A stretch of DNA of 64,000 nucleotides, taken from contig JAJRZQ010000006.1 in NCBI GenBank assembly GCA_024275165.1, positions 92,288 through 156,287 of the forward strand. The letters are read 5' to 3'. The first letter of the stretch is position 1. Each line of letters begins with the position of its first letter. Position numbers and translations under genes: made by a program. Positions 48,501 through 57,834 of the stretch are shown here, piece after piece. Source of the stretch: a bacterium. GTDB lineage: Bacteria > SAR324 > XYD2-FULL-50-16. Under the pieces are notes generated by a model. That model did no database searches, was not told the DNA's origin, and saw only the letters and a program-made list of their open reading frames with translations.

Positions 48501-48587
48501 TTCCTCCTCGTCGATCAATAAAAGCTTCCACTTTTGAGAACGACTCAAAAGCTCAAAGGGGGCCAGTTTTTTTGTTTCCTCGATCAT
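45510..48587 (-). CDS. Hybrid sensor histidine kinase with receiver-like, PAS, HisKA, HATPase, REC and HPt domains
   Basis: 1025 residues, no membrane helix, so a cytoplasmic sensor. In order: a receiver-like domain at about 20-145 (KLLLIDEEEEVHVAANDLL) whose phospho-acceptor position reads AVILLGKL with no aspartate; PAS at about 165-280; PAS at about 285-395; HisKA with His417 (SVSHEMRTPLSS); HATPase at about 515-630 (NAAKFT, DTGIGIG, GGTGLGLYL); a second receiver-like block at about 643-760; a canonical REC with Asp824 (LVLMDIQMPELDG); and an HPt domain with His976 (LHKLKGLMSN). Its first 35 bases overlap the trmJ end. The output regulator is unknown. Confidence 0.93.
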   Translation of the reverse strand: MIEETKKLAPFELLSRSQKWKLLLIDEEEEVHVAANDLLKSFVYQGKSAELISATDIEIAEVLIEQNTDLAVILLGKLSQSDRATHLLQYTRSACQNHWTRILNCTGQPKDITDPELLKGLQGFMGHGVLGEVRLLTFITSALKSFEEAIYASSLRGGGLSLPESAGRGAVTIFRWKNFPGWPVEFVSLNVRALLGYSAEELIQGVKSYTQLVFSADLERVEGMVKEYSEAGVSDITQEYRLITQAGRVIWVFDATKVLRNEQGEVTHYISYITDITEKKEQERLLFEKEIFGVLQMDLACEIHEANDIAADLLRIEPLQAQGQKFFDWVSKESFSKVEGAFKRASQSGQPERLEVPIQTKAGVSFCRLTITMMQNAVDDAVGFLVILEDLSEMRKVEEDLRRSLASEKAFIASVSHEMRTPLSSILGYTDFLLASPGLRDEQRQFAENIALNSQHLVSLINDILDISKIESNQLSLNLQEVVFGDIFTACGVMVSSKLKEGVRLDVQPIDFTNYIKCDPIRIKQIFVNLLSNAAKFTNQGKISIYVQDMTSIGENLLSLRVCVKDTGIGIGKEKQKELFQPFKQAHIGEYGGTGLGLYLSRRIAQLMDGDITVESDLGKGSRFIVELVLAKGRLKEADFDFAGRRLLVIGDYPSLSEPQKRKILDTGAFLRFIDAHEPGRTLFQEILDLDLPEVALLDLDILKERSMFVAGVLRECHPEISVIGLKTKTNLESNELVDQTLLRPFSYFQLGKAIKKSLLGGGDAKSEDFSQLKVLMGEDADANRQLYAQMFKRFFKVELDLAVNGREAVKKVKTQRYDLVLMDIQMPELDGIEATKEIRKFDASIPIIAMTGSLFAEDVRNIKEAGMNDYLPKPVQKEDILKLLRSIREVGGVPNQLKMLGVSSEELALVLEKKQMGQRRALTGKMREFLETIGSPEEVQEEILSTAVREISEGFAAIRKSYAEGSKKALSQELHKLKGLMSNINLQEQGNLIQDIEILSKQGGDVKLLKARMEQLFSELAEFE

Positions 48588-49347
48588 CAGGGTCTTGCTT
48601 TTCTTGAATTAAATCCGGACGATTTAAAACCAACTGCATCCGGTGCAGCATTCCCCTCAACAGGGCTAAATCTCTCCGATTGGGCCGCATACGGCCAATC
48701 AAATCAGCTAAGCTCAGTACAAGACTGGTCTTTTGTTCATCCGATTTAAAATAACCCACTCGATCTAAAAGGCTTGAAAGTTGCGCCTTGAACCCTTGGG
48801 TTTCTTTTGAAATAGCAGTATCCGATGGATTTGAAAAGAAGTCCGTACTCGATTCCACCGTTTTCTTCAATTCCCATAAAGTCAATAAGACAGCCTGGGC
48901 TAAGTTCAAGCTCGGATTAGAGGGATTGGTCGGAAAGGTCAGCAAGGAGTTGCAATAACTTAAGTGCTGATTTTTCAGCCCAATGCGCTCATTCCCAAAC
49001 AGAATGGAACAACTCGCCGAACCGGCAGAAGAAAGTATTTGAGGGAGTTGACTCGGGAGGGCCGGCTCACTCAAAAAACTACGGTGGCGCGCCGTCACCC
49101 CAATGATCAAGCTGCTCTCGGCCACGGCCTCGGCAAGGCTATCATAGACTTTTGCCTCTTCAAGCAGCCAGAGCGCGTTGCAAGCCATGGCCCTCGCTTC
49201 TTTATTGAGATGTTCACAAGGCTGAACCAAAGCCAAATGACGAAAGCCCAGGTTATCCAGGGCACGGGCAACCGAACCCACATTGCCTGAAAAGGAAGGC
49301 TCGACCAAAACCACCTGGATTCGCTCCGTCAAATCGCCTTTATCCAT
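48553..49347 (-). CDS. trmJ: tRNA (cytidine/uridine-2'-O)-methyltransferase TrmJ-like
   Basis: SPOUT-class enzyme methylating the ribose at position 32 of tRNA. 264 residues. Knot motifs [34 protein letters not shown] and [20 protein letters not shown] are intact, followed by the helical C-terminal extension of the TrmJ group. The end overlaps the kinase start by 35 bases and the start overlaps the UXS gene by 8 bases, so these genes are probably in one transcript. Confidence 0.9.
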   Translation of the reverse strand: MDKGDLTERIQVVLVEPSFSGNVGSVARALDNLGFRHLALVQPCEHLNKEARAMACNALWLLEEAKVYDSLAEAVAESSLIIGVTARHRSFLSEPALPSQLPQILSSAGSASCSILFGNERIGLKNQHLSYCNSLLTFPTNPSNPSLNLAQAVLLTLWELKKTVESSTDFFSNPSDTAISKETQGFKAQLSSLLDRVGYFKSDEQKTSLVLSLADLIGRMRPNRRDLALLRGMLHRMQLVLNRPDLIQEKQDPDDRGNKKTGPL

Positions 49348-50284
49348 GGCCCTTCAACCACTCGTCAAAATAGACGATGGTGCGTTTCAACCCCTCTGCT
49401 AAAGAAATTTTAGGTTCCCAACCTAACTTTTCCTTGGCTAGAGAAATATCCGGTCGCCTTTGAGTAGGGTCATCCGCCGGCAGAGGGCGAAATACTTTTT
49501 TGGACTTTGAGCCCGTCATCTCAAGGATCAAATCGGCCAACTCCAGCATGGTGAACTCCCCGGGGTTGCCGATGTTGACCGGGCCGGAGAAGTTATCCGC
49601 ATCCATCATCGCCAAGATGACCAGGATCAAGTCATCGACAAAGCAAAAACTGCGCGTCTGCTCGCCTTTTCCATAAATGGTCAAGTCCTTACCTTGCAGG
49701 GCCTGCACCACAAAATTGCTCACCACCCGTCCATCGGCAGGGTCCATACGAGGGCCATAGGTATTAAAGATGCGCACCAACTTCGCATCGACCCCTAAAA
49801 TACGGCGGGAGTCGTTGCACAGGGTTTCTGCCGCTCTTTTGCCTTCGTCATAACAACTTCGTTCCCCAATGGGGTTGACATTGCCCCAGTATGCTTCTGT
49901 TTGGGGATGAATCAAGGGATCGCCATAGACCTCAGAGGTACTGGCGTGCAATAGCCTGGCTCCACTTTTTTGGGCCATTTCCAGCAGATTGGCCACCCCA
50001 AGTACCGAGGTCTGAAAGGTATGAATGGGGTTTTCTTGATACCGAGGAGGGCTCGCGGGGCAAGCAAAATTAAAGATTTGCTCAAACTCCCCCTCAATCG
50101 GCTGCATTACATCCTGCTCCAGAAAGGTGAAATTAGGATGCTCTAAGAGGGGAAGGATATTTTCTTTGCTCCCGGTTTGCAGGTTGTCCAAACAGGTAAC
50201 CAGGTCCCCCCGCAGAAGGTGCGCCTCCACCAAATAAGACCCTAAAAACCCGGCCCCACCCGTAATCAAGACCCGCTTGCTCAT
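49340..50284 (-). CDS. UDP-glucuronate decarboxylase (UDP-xylose synthase), SDR family
   Basis: Converts UDP-glucuronate to UDP-xylose using bound NAD+. 314 residues. The Rossmann motif is [17 protein letters not shown] and the catalytic pair Tyr145/Lys149 lies in [33 protein letters not shown] is characteristic of UXS rather than of epimerases. It overlaps the UDP-glucose dehydrogenase gene, which makes its substrate, by 4 bases, giving a two-step UDP-xylose module for surface polysaccharide. Confidence 0.93.
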   Translation of the reverse strand: MSKRVLITGGAGFLGSYLVEAHLLRGDLVTCLDNLQTGSKENILPLLEHPNFTFLEQDVMQPIEGEFEQIFNFACPASPPRYQENPIHTFQTSVLGVANLLEMAQKSGARLLHASTSEVYGDPLIHPQTEAYWGNVNPIGERSCYDEGKRAAETLCNDSRRILGVDAKLVRIFNTYGPRMDPADGRVVSNFVVQALQGKDLTIYGKGEQTRSFCFVDDLILVILAMMDADNFSGPVNIGNPGEFTMLELADLILEMTGSKSKKVFRPLPADDPTQRRPDISLAKEKLGWEPKISLAEGLKRTIVYFDEWLKGHG

Positions 50285-51630
50285 GCAGGCCGACCCACAG
50301 AGTAATACTCAAACCCCTTTTCCTTCATTTTCGTTGGATGGTAAATATTGCGCCCATCAAAGATTAAGGGACGCCTTAAAAGCTTTTGCATCCGGGCAAA
50401 GTCGGGCCGATGAAACTCATGCCACTCGGTGAGGATCAAGAGCGCCTCAGCCCCCTCTAAGGCTTCATAAAAATCTTGATGATAATGAATGTGGTCGAGA
50501 TAATCCCTCAACCCCTCCTCGGGGAGGCTAAAGACGCGTTTGGCCTCGGCCATGGCTTCTGGGTCATGGAGATGTAGCCTTGCCCCCCTTTCGAGCAGGC
50601 CCTTGACAATCACCCGACTGGGGGCCTCTCGCATATCATCGGTCTGGGGTTTAAAAGAAAGCCCCCAAATCGCAAGCTTTTTCCCCTGAATCTGCTGGCC
50701 TAAAACCCGATCCACCTTGACCAGCAGGCTCTTTTTTTGCTTTTCGTTCACCTGTTCGACCGCTTCCAAAAGCTCCATCGGACATTGATTCTGCGCCCCC
50801 GTACGCACTAAGGCTTGCACATCTTTAGGGAAGCAAGACCCCCCATAGCCCACTCCGGGAAACAAAAAACTCGGGCCGATCCGGTGATCGGAACCGATGC
50901 CAACGCGAACCATATCCACATTCGCCCCCACCTGCTCACAGAGTTGACTGACCTCGTTCATGAAACTGATTTTAGTCGCCAGCAAGCTATTGGCGGCGTA
51001 CTTGGTCATCTCAGCGCTACGCAAGTCCATGACCAAGAGTTTATCGGCTTCCGGCATAAAGGGGGCATAAAGCTCTTTCATTGAGGCCAGGGCACTAGGC
51101 GCGCTGGCGCCGATAACCACCCGATCCGGCTCCATGAAATCTTTCAACGCCACCCCTTCGCGCAAGAACTCTGGGTTGGAAACCACCTCAAACTCCCAAT
51201 CCACCCCCCGCCGGTCTAATATTTTTTGGATCTGCGCCCGTACCTTGTCCCCCGTTCCCACCGGAACCGTCGACTTATCCACCACGATTTTCTCGCCTTC
51301 CATGTGTTCGCCAATCGTAGCGGCGACAGAGAGAACATATTGCAAGTCCGCGGAGCCGTCTTCATCAGGGGGGGTGCCCACGGCGATAAACTGAAACAAA
51401 GAGGCCCGAACCCCAAAAGCCAAATCCGTGGTAAATTGAATCCGGCCCGCGCGCATATTGCGCTTGACCATTTCTTCCAACCCCGGTTCGTAAATGGGCA
51501 TTTTTCCATTATTGAGCATCTCGATTTTATGAGGGTCCACATCCACGCAAATGACTTGGTTCCCCGACTCCGCAAAACAGGCCCCTGCGACCAAACCTAC
51601 ATAGCCGCTGCCAAATACAGTTATCTTCAT
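50281..51630 (-). CDS. ugd: UDP-glucose 6-dehydrogenase
   Basis: Two-step NAD+-dependent oxidation of UDP-glucose to UDP-glucuronate, cytoplasmic. 449 residues. It begins [20 protein letters not shown], the nucleotide-binding start. The catalytic Cys266 lies in [16 protein letters not shown], and the helix [20 protein letters not shown] is typical. Its product feeds the neighbouring UDP-xylose synthase. Confidence 0.96.
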   Translation of the reverse strand: MKITVFGSGYVGLVAGACFAESGNQVICVDVDPHKIEMLNNGKMPIYEPGLEEMVKRNMRAGRIQFTTDLAFGVRASLFQFIAVGTPPDEDGSADLQYVLSVAATIGEHMEGEKIVVDKSTVPVGTGDKVRAQIQKILDRRGVDWEFEVVSNPEFLREGVALKDFMEPDRVVIGASAPSALASMKELYAPFMPEADKLLVMDLRSAEMTKYAANSLLATKISFMNEVSQLCEQVGANVDMVRVGIGSDHRIGPSFLFPGVGYGGSCFPKDVQALVRTGAQNQCPMELLEAVEQVNEKQKKSLLVKVDRVLGQQIQGKKLAIWGLSFKPQTDDMREAPSRVIVKGLLERGARLHLHDPEAMAEAKRVFSLPEEGLRDYLDHIHYHQDFYEALEGAEALLILTEWHEFHRPDFARMQKLLRRPLIFDGRNIYHPTKMKEKGFEYYSVGRPA

Positions 51631-51631
51631 C

Positions 51632-52210
51632 TTATAGCTCGCTTCGAGTGGTAAGGACCTGATCCACGAGGCCGTAAGCCAAGGCTTCGTCCGCCGTCAT
51701 CCAATTATCCCGGTCTAAGTCTTTTATGATTTGATCTACCTTTTTCTTCGTTACCTGAGCGTATAGCTCCGCGATACGCGACCTCGTTTTCAGAATTTGC
51801 TTAGAATGAATCTCTAAATCCGTAATATTCCCCTGGGCCCCCTGCATCGAAGGCTGATGAATCATGATTTTCGCGTTGGGCAGAATAAAACGGCGACCTG
51901 AATCCCCCACAAGGCTTAAAACCGAGCCCATGCTGGCGGCTAAGCCCACCACAAGGGTCGCAATCGGGCAACGGACGAACTTCAAGGTGTCGAAAATGGC
52001 AAAGCCATCTGTCACCGACCCGCCTGGAGAGTTGATAAAAACTTTAATCTCCCCCTTGGGGTCGAGCTGTTCTAAAACCAAAACCTGTTGGATCACCTTA
52101 TCGGCCAGTTCGTTATCCACCTGATCGCAGATCACTATAGAACGGGTATCCATAAAGGCTTGAGAAAAAATATCCTTTTTCTCTTCAGAGGGGGATTCTT
52201 TTTTTGACAT
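51632..52210 (-). CDS. clpP: ATP-dependent Clp protease proteolytic subunit
   Basis: 192-residue serine peptidase forming the tetradecameric barrel that works with ClpX or ClpA. The triad is Ser93 (GLAASMGSVL), His118 (IMIHQPSMQG) and Asp164 (KDLDRD). The N-terminus carries a short charged extension (MSKKESPSEEKKDIFSQAF). Unlike the usual tig-clpP-clpX order, it sits upstream of ugd with 1 base between the genes, so this may be a secondary clpP. Confidence 0.93.
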   Translation of the reverse strand: MSKKESPSEEKKDIFSQAFMDTRSIVICDQVDNELADKVIQQVLVLEQLDPKGEIKVFINSPGGSVTDGFAIFDTLKFVRCPIATLVVGLAASMGSVLSLVGDSGRRFILPNAKIMIHQPSMQGAQGNITDLEIHSKQILKTRSRIAELYAQVTKKKVDQIIKDLDRDNWMTADEALAYGLVDQVLTTRSEL

Positions 52211-52385
52211 GGAATTAAGGGGCTAAGGAGTGAGTCGTTTTAAGCTATTCGGAAATTTTATCTGAAGAGCGTTGAAAAAGCAATGCTCAAGGCTTAGCCT
52301 CCTTCCCTCACAAGTGAAAAACGATAAACGCCTGATTTTGGCATAAATCATGATTACCTATATCTAGAGCTTATAAAATCAACAA

Positions 52386-52400
52386 GAGGGCAACGCCCTC
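52386..52400 (+). repeat. Short hairpin GAGGGC/GCCCTC before the orphan gene
   Basis: A 6-bp perfect stem with loop AAC ends 24 bases before the start at 52425, in a leader lacking an obvious ribosome site. It could influence translation. The rest of 52211-52424 shows nothing recognisable. Confidence 0.3.
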
Positions 52401-52424
52401 CTCAACCTAAGCCTGTACCGCAAA

Positions 52425-53021
52425 ATGATGAACGCCAAGCTAACCCAACCCGTCCACTCCGCTAGCGTCTTAGACCCTGTTGCCAAGCACAAGGAACCCG
52501 GTACCGGCGAGCTAAAAAACAAAAAAGCGCAGCACGCCGCCACCTCCCAAGGAAAGGAAAAATCTGCCGCGACAATGGAGAAAAAACAGCCTCAGGGCAA
52601 GGCCGACGAGGTGAGCGAATACCTAAAATCCATCAGCCGCTTAGAAAACAAATTGAAAAAAAACGAAGTGAGCGATGAAGACTTGGGCAAACTCATGGAA
52701 AAGCTGGAAGAAAAGATTAAATCCTTAACGCCCCAGCAGAAAAAAGCGTTGAAAAAAATGGAATTTTTTATGCAAGGATCCTTAGAAAACCTCAAGGACT
52801 TCAAAGGCCACTTAACCAAAATGCTCAAAGATCCCCCAGAGCGGGGCAAAGCCTTGGAATTTTTAAAAGATCCGCGGTTTATGGCACTGATGGAAGACAA
52901 AAAAGAAGAACCCCTAGCCCAGGGCTACGGCCCCCAAGCAAAAACGGCCCCCTCCCCCTCCAGCAAAGAGGTAGCAGGCCATGCTACAGTTCGGGAACCC
53001 TTAAAAAACCCAAAGCTTTGA
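52425..53021 (+). CDS. Charged, Lys/Glu-rich orphan protein
   Basis: 198 residues, not recognised. No signal peptide or membrane helix. Residues 1-60 are low-complexity and lysine-rich. Residues about 62-130 are predicted-looking helix or coiled coil (ISRLENKLKKNEVSDEDLGK; MEKLEEKIKSLTPQQKKALK). The tail is Pro/Ser-rich and probably disordered. No clear SD precedes the start, and a second ATG follows immediately. The pattern of disordered ends around a helical core recalls flagellar chaperones or hook-length-type proteins, but nothing specific supports this. It stands alone between clpP and accC. Confidence 0.6.
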   Translation: MMNAKLTQPVHSASVLDPVAKHKEPGTGELKNKKAQHAATSQGKEKSAATMEKKQPQGKADEVSEYLKSISRLENKLKKNEVSDEDLGKLMEKLEEKIKSLTPQQKKALKKMEFFMQGSLENLKDFKGHLTKMLKDPPERGKALEFLKDPRFMALMEDKKEEPLAQGYGPQAKTAPSPSSKEVAGHATVREPLKNPKL

Positions 53022-53083
53022 CGCGGGTTTCATCCCTAAACTCAGCGCGTTGGTTATGGATGCCGCGCGCCGCTTTGCTTGAC

Positions 53084-54097
53084 TTACATCTGCACGAAGT
53101 TTTCCAAAAACTTAGTGGAAAGCCGCCCCTCTTGAAAGCGCAAGGATTTTAAAACGCGCCGATGCAGCGTGATATTCGTCCGCACCCCCAAACCTTCGAT
53201 GACATATTCATCTAAAGCCCCCAGCATTTTTTTAATCGCTGTCTGTCGATCTGGGGCATAGGCGATCAATTTGGCGATCATGGAATCATAATAGGGTGGA
53301 ATATTCCACCCTTGATAGGCTGCCGAGTCAACCCGAATCCCCAACCCACCTGGGGCATGGTAATCGGTGATCTGGCCTGGGCTGGGAATAAACTTCTCCG
53401 GGTCTTCCGCATTGATCCGGCATTCAATGGCATGACCGCGAAATTCCACTTGATCTTGGGTGAGGGTTAAGGTTTCCCCCTTGGAAATCCGTATCATCTC
53501 CTTGACCAAGTCCACCCCCGTGATCATCTCGGTAACCGGATGCTCCACCTGTAAGCGGGTATTCATCTCCATGAAATAAAAATTCTCATTTTTATCCACC
53601 AAAAACTCAATCGTGCCCGCGCTATAATAACCGACCGCCTCAGCGACCTTGACCGCCGTCTCGCCCATCTTGCGCTTCAGGTCCTCAGAAAGCCCACTCG
53701 CGGGCGCCTCTTCGATAATCTTCTGATTGCGCCGTTGGATGCTGCAATCCCGGTCCCCTAAGTGTAAAATATTGCCCTGTTTGTCCCCTAAGAGCTGCAC
53801 CTCGATATGGCGAGGCTCCTCAATGAATTTCTCCAAATAAACCGACTCATCGTTAAAGGAGGAAAAGGCCTCTGCCTTGGCGGTTTCATAAGAATTCACC
53901 AAGCTGCCCATGTTGTGCACGATGCGCATCCCGCGCCCGCCACCGCCCGCAGCGGCTTTGATGATCACGGGAAAGCCGATCTGCTCGGCCACCTCTTTCA
54001 GTTCTTCCACATCTCGCAGCGCCTCTTTCGTGCCCGGGGTGGTAGGGGCCCCGGCAGCTTCTGCAACCTTTCTCGCTTGGATTTTATCCCCCATCAT
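53084..54097 (-). pseudogene. accC: Acetyl-CoA carboxylase biotin carboxylase, C-terminal two thirds (frameshifted)
   Basis: Carboxylates biotin on AccB in the first step of fatty-acid synthesis. This frame holds the ATP-grasp core (FPVIIKAAAGGGGRGMRIVH), the catalytic region FYFMEMNTRLQVEHPVTEMI and the C-terminal domain. Coding similarity extends upstream of the ATG at 54097, as [14 protein letters not shown], to about 54150. There it must join the N-terminal frame at 54094-54429. Loss of one A in the run at 54150-54152 (minus strand GTGGAAAGTGC, expected GAAAAGTGC) accounts for the break. Confidence 0.9.
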
Positions 54098-54429
54098 ATT
54101 AATCGCGTGGGCACTCGGTCCAATGAAGTCAATTCCGCTCGCTTCGCACTTTCCACAAAGTCGCCGTCTTCACTCAAAAAGCCGTACCCGGGGTGAATGG
54201 CCTCTGCCCCGGTGATTTCAGCGGCGGCAATGATATGAGGGATTTTAAGGTAGCTGTCTTTGCTCGGCGCTTCACCAACACACAACGACTCGTCCGCCAG
54301 TTTCGTATGGAGGCTGTCTTGATCAGCCTGGGAATGGACCGTAACCGTTTTGATGCCCATCTCGCGACAAGCGCGGATGATCCGCAAGGCGATTTCGCCT
54401 CGGTTAGCAATGAGGATCTTTTTATACAT
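54094..54429 (-). pseudogene. accC: Acetyl-CoA carboxylase biotin carboxylase, N-terminal part (frameshifted)
   Basis: Starts [20 protein letters not shown], the standard AccC opening, and runs correctly through [15 protein letters not shown]. It then goes out of frame ([18 protein letters not shown]) and stops at 54094. The downstream frame resumes with SGIDFIGPS. Joined, 53084-54429 gives a normal AccC of about 448 residues. The gene follows accB by 17 bases. AccC is normally essential, so an error in the consensus sequence is more likely than true loss. Confidence 0.9.
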
Positions 54430-54446
54430 AAAATAAAAACTAACGG

Positions 54447-54920
54447 TTAAGCAGGTTTGATGGCGAGAATCTTAGCCCCATAGTCAACAGGGCTCGCATT
54501 GGAGGGGATGACTTCCACCAAGGTGCCATTGACATCCGATTCGATTTCATTCATGAGCTTCATCGCCTCGATAATGCACAGCACCTGGCCTTTTTTCACC
54601 TGATCCCCCACCGCCACATAAGGCGGCGCGTCAGGAGAAGGACTCGAATAAAAAGTACCCACTAGAGGCGCGGTAATATAATGCAGGGCATCTTGTTCCG
54701 CAGGGGCCGCCTCCGGCGCCGTTGATTGAGGCGCCGCCGCGGACGCGGGCACTGACGCCGCGACCTGAGGCGCTGCCTGCACCAGCATTTGCTGTGGGGC
54801 CGCCTTTTCCCGCTTGAGGGTAAGCTTCACATCGCCATCTTCAATTGCGATTTCGCTGATATCCGAGTCCCCCATCAACTTGATTAACTCACGGATATTT
54901 TTAATTTCCTTAATATTCAT
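54447..54920 (-). CDS. accB: Biotin carboxyl carrier protein of acetyl-CoA carboxylase
   Basis: 157 residues. The C-terminal biotinyl domain carries the biotin-accepting Lys121 in [14 protein letters not shown], with the AccB-type thumb [20 protein letters not shown]. An Ala/Pro-rich mobile linker (residues about 40-76) joins it to the N-terminal helix. It is upstream of accC in the usual accBC arrangement. Confidence 0.97.
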   Translation of the reverse strand: MNIKEIKNIRELIKLMGDSDISEIAIEDGDVKLTLKREKAAPQQMLVQAAPQVAASVPASAAAPQSTAPEAAPAEQDALHYITAPLVGTFYSSPSPDAPPYVAVGDQVKKGQVLCIIEAMKLMNEIESDVNGTLVEVIPSNASPVDYGAKILAIKPA

Positions 54921-55052
54921 AGATGGACCCTAGCTTCAAATAGGTTCTTTTTAGTCGGGCTTTTAACAATCAGCCTAGTGCCTTAAAGTACAAAACGCAA
55001 GTGAATTTGCCCTACCCTTCCCTTTGCCTCATCGCAAAGCCGAATGAGGCGC

Positions 55053-56492
55053 TCAATAAGACTGGGCAAATAAAACCCGTTGTTCACTCGGCTTACCGGA
55101 AATCATGCAAACCCCTTCTTCGGCCGGGACATGGGTGGGAATACAACGAATCGTCGCTTTGGTTTCTTCTTGAATCTGTTGCGCCGTTTCCCTCGTGCCA
55201 TCCCAATGGGCGTAAATCAACCCGCCCCCCTGGGCCAGAACCTCTTTGAACTCGGCGTAACTTTCCACCTGAACGCTATGCGCCTCACGGCGATCCAAGG
55301 CGGTTTGATACAACCCTGCCTGAATTTCAGCCAAAATCGCGGGGATTCTTTCTGCCATTACCTCCAAACTCACAGGTTCTTTTGCCCGGTTATCGCGGCG
55401 TACGGTCATCCCGCTTTGCTTTTTCACATCCATCGGCCCCACCTCGATACGCAAAGGCACCCCCCGCTGCACCCAGTGAAAAAACTTATCCGAGGGCCGT
55501 AAATCATCCCGACTGTCTAAAGATACCCGCAGCTTGCCTAAAACCTGACCCAATTTTGCTTTGATTTTTTCGGCATGCTCATAGACCTGTTCCCGCTCCT
55601 CTGCCCGTTTAAAAATCGGCACAATCACCACCTGCGTGGGGGCAAGCTTAGGGGGAATGATCAAACCGTCGTCGTCCCCATGCACCATGATCACTCCCCC
55701 GATCATCCGAGTGGTACAGCCCCAACTGGTCGTCCAAGCGTATTCCAATTGATTGTCTCGGCTTAAATATTTGATTTCAAAGGCCTTGGCGAAGTTTTGC
55801 CCCAAGTTGTGACTGGTGGCGATTTGCAAGGCTTTGTTATCTTGCATCAAGGCTTCGACCGTGTAGGTGTCCCTCGCCCCGGGGAATTTTTCATGCTCCG
55901 GTTTGGCCCCCGCGATCACCGGAATCGCGCAAACCTCTTGCAAGAAATCCTGATAAACCTGGAGCATCTTGAGGGTTTCGCCTTGCGCCTCCTCATAGGT
56001 CTCATGGGCGGTATGACCCTCTTGCCATAAAAACTCGGTGGTGCGCAAAAAGAGACGGGTCCGCAATTCCCAACGCATCACATTGGCCCATTGATTGATC
56101 AAAAGGGGCAAATCACGATAACTCTTGATCCATTTGGCATACATATGCCCAATGATGGTTTCTGAGGTGGGGCGGATGACGAGGTTTTCTTCCAACTCCT
56201 TCCCGCCGGCGTGGGTTACGACCGCCAACTCCGGAGCAAAGCCTTCTACATGCTCCGCCTCTTTGGTAATAAAGCTCTCTGGAATCAAAAGCGGAAAATA
56301 AGCGTTTACATGACCCGTCTCTTTGAAGGTACGGTCTAGGGTGGCCTGCATGGCCTCCCAAATAGCGTAACCCGTCGGGCGAATCACCATGCAACCCTTG
56401 ACCGGAGAATGATCGGCCAATTCCCCTGCCGCAATAACATCTTGATACCATTGGGGGAAGTTTTCCGCTCGCGCGGTAATGTTCTTTGCCAT
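55053..56492 (-). CDS. proS: Prolyl-tRNA synthetase, short (type 3, archaeal/eukaryal-like)
   Basis: Charges tRNA-Pro. 479 residues, lacking the INS editing domain of the longer bacterial form. The start MAKNITARAENFPQWYQDVI and the class-II motifs (YFPLLIPESFI; NQWANVMRWELRTRLFLRTT with EFLWQEGHT; TTSWGCTTRMIG) match the short type found in many bacteria. The C-terminus ends in FAQSY, the conserved terminal tyrosine of this group. xseA lies 5 bases upstream. Confidence 0.95.
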   Translation of the reverse strand: MAKNITARAENFPQWYQDVIAAGELADHSPVKGCMVIRPTGYAIWEAMQATLDRTFKETGHVNAYFPLLIPESFITKEAEHVEGFAPELAVVTHAGGKELEENLVIRPTSETIIGHMYAKWIKSYRDLPLLINQWANVMRWELRTRLFLRTTEFLWQEGHTAHETYEEAQGETLKMLQVYQDFLQEVCAIPVIAGAKPEHEKFPGARDTYTVEALMQDNKALQIATSHNLGQNFAKAFEIKYLSRDNQLEYAWTTSWGCTTRMIGGVIMVHGDDDGLIIPPKLAPTQVVIVPIFKRAEEREQVYEHAEKIKAKLGQVLGKLRVSLDSRDDLRPSDKFFHWVQRGVPLRIEVGPMDVKKQSGMTVRRDNRAKEPVSLEVMAERIPAILAEIQAGLYQTALDRREAHSVQVESYAEFKEVLAQGGGLIYAHWDGTRETAQQIQEETKATIRCIPTHVPAEEGVCMISGKPSEQRVLFAQSY

Positions 56493-56497
56493 ATGAT

Positions 56498-57826
56498 TTA
56501 ATCCAAGGGGTTGATGCGTTGGGTCGTTGCCTCTACCTCACCATCTTTGAGGCGCAGGGTAAAGGGTTGCTCTAGGGTAAATTGTTCCGCCTTTTCCAGC
56601 AGGCGCCCCGCATTGTCTTGGGCCAAGGCATAACCTCGCTCCAACACCGACAAAGGGCTCAAGCTGTTTAAAAGGGACGCGAGACGAGAGAGGCGATGCC
56701 CCGCCTCACCAATGCGCCTCATCATAATGGATTGGAGGCGTTCTTCCGTAAATAAAAGTTGCTCCCCCATCCGCGCCACGCGGACAACAGGGGCCTGGTG
56801 ACGCAAACTCTCTTGGGATTTCTCGAAGCGGTGCCTCACATAATTGGCCTTTGCCTCCCAGGCTCTTTTGAGGCGCAAACCGAGTTCATCGACTCGTTGA
56901 CTATGGGTTTGAATCACCCACTGGGGGCTTTTCAAGCGCTTTTGCGTCTGCCCTAAGCGCTCGGCCAGCATGGCTAATCGTTGACTCAAGGCGCTTTTCA
57001 TCCGCCGCTCCGCCTCACTCATAGCCAAAAAATAATCTTCCTTGAGCGGAACGGCAAGCTCCGCCGCGGCAGAAGGGGTCGGGGCGCGCAGGTCGGCCAC
57101 AAAATCGGTTAAGGAAAAATCGGTCTCATGCCCCACGGCGCTCACAATCGGGGTTTTCGCCTCATGAACCGCCTGCGCCAAAACCTCTTCATTAAAAGCC
57201 CAGAGGTCTTCTAAACTGCCCCCGCCCCGCGCGAGAAGGATTAAATCAATCTCGGGCCTCGCGTCTAAAACCGTGACTTGGTGCGCCAGCATTTGCGCCG
57301 CATGCTCCCCCTGCACTAGGCTGGGGGCGATCAAAATCGGCACCCCGGAAAAACGGCGTTCTAAGATTTGCAACAGGTCTTGAATCGCGGCCCCCGTTGG
57401 GCTGGTGACGATTCCAATCCCTTGAGGGAGACGGGGCAAAGGTTTTTTAAACTCCTCTTTAAACCAACCTCGTTGTTCCAGTTTGTTTTTTAACTGCTCA
57501 AAAGCAAGGCGTAAGGCCCCCTCGCCTATCGGCTCCAAGGAATCCACCAAAATTTGATAGCTCCCTCGAGGCGCGTATACCGAGACGCGGCCCGAAACCA
57601 AAACCTCCATCCCCTCTTCGGGCGCGAACTTCAGCCCCTGGGCTTGGTTGCGAAAAATAGCGGCGGAGATCTGCGCCTTTTCATCTTTTAAGGTAAAATA
57701 AAGATGCCCCGACGCGGGGCGAGACAACCCCGAGATTTCTCCCTTTAAGTAAATCTGACCCAGGTTGTCTTCCAAAAGCAGCTTGATTCGTCTTGTCAGC
57801 GCGCTAACGCTAAAGGTCTGCCGCAT
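56498..57826 (-). CDS. xseA: Exodeoxyribonuclease VII large subunit
   Basis: Catalytic subunit of the single-strand DNA exonuclease. 442 residues. An N-terminal OB fold (TRRIKLLLEDNLGQIYLKGE) is followed by the catalytic domain with GIVTSPTGAAIQDLLQIL, LILLARGGGSLEDLWAFNEE and VSAVGHETDFSLTDFVADLR. A long coiled-coil region then binds XseB copies. xseB is not adjacent. Confidence 0.95.
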   Translation of the reverse strand: MRQTFSVSALTRRIKLLLEDNLGQIYLKGEISGLSRPASGHLYFTLKDEKAQISAAIFRNQAQGLKFAPEEGMEVLVSGRVSVYAPRGSYQILVDSLEPIGEGALRLAFEQLKNKLEQRGWFKEEFKKPLPRLPQGIGIVTSPTGAAIQDLLQILERRFSGVPILIAPSLVQGEHAAQMLAHQVTVLDARPEIDLILLARGGGSLEDLWAFNEEVLAQAVHEAKTPIVSAVGHETDFSLTDFVADLRAPTPSAAAELAVPLKEDYFLAMSEAERRMKSALSQRLAMLAERLGQTQKRLKSPQWVIQTHSQRVDELGLRLKRAWEAKANYVRHRFEKSQESLRHQAPVVRVARMGEQLLFTEERLQSIMMRRIGEAGHRLSRLASLLNSLSPLSVLERGYALAQDNAGRLLEKAEQFTLEQPFTLRLKDGEVEATTQRINPLD

Positions 57827-57834
57827 GATAGGTT

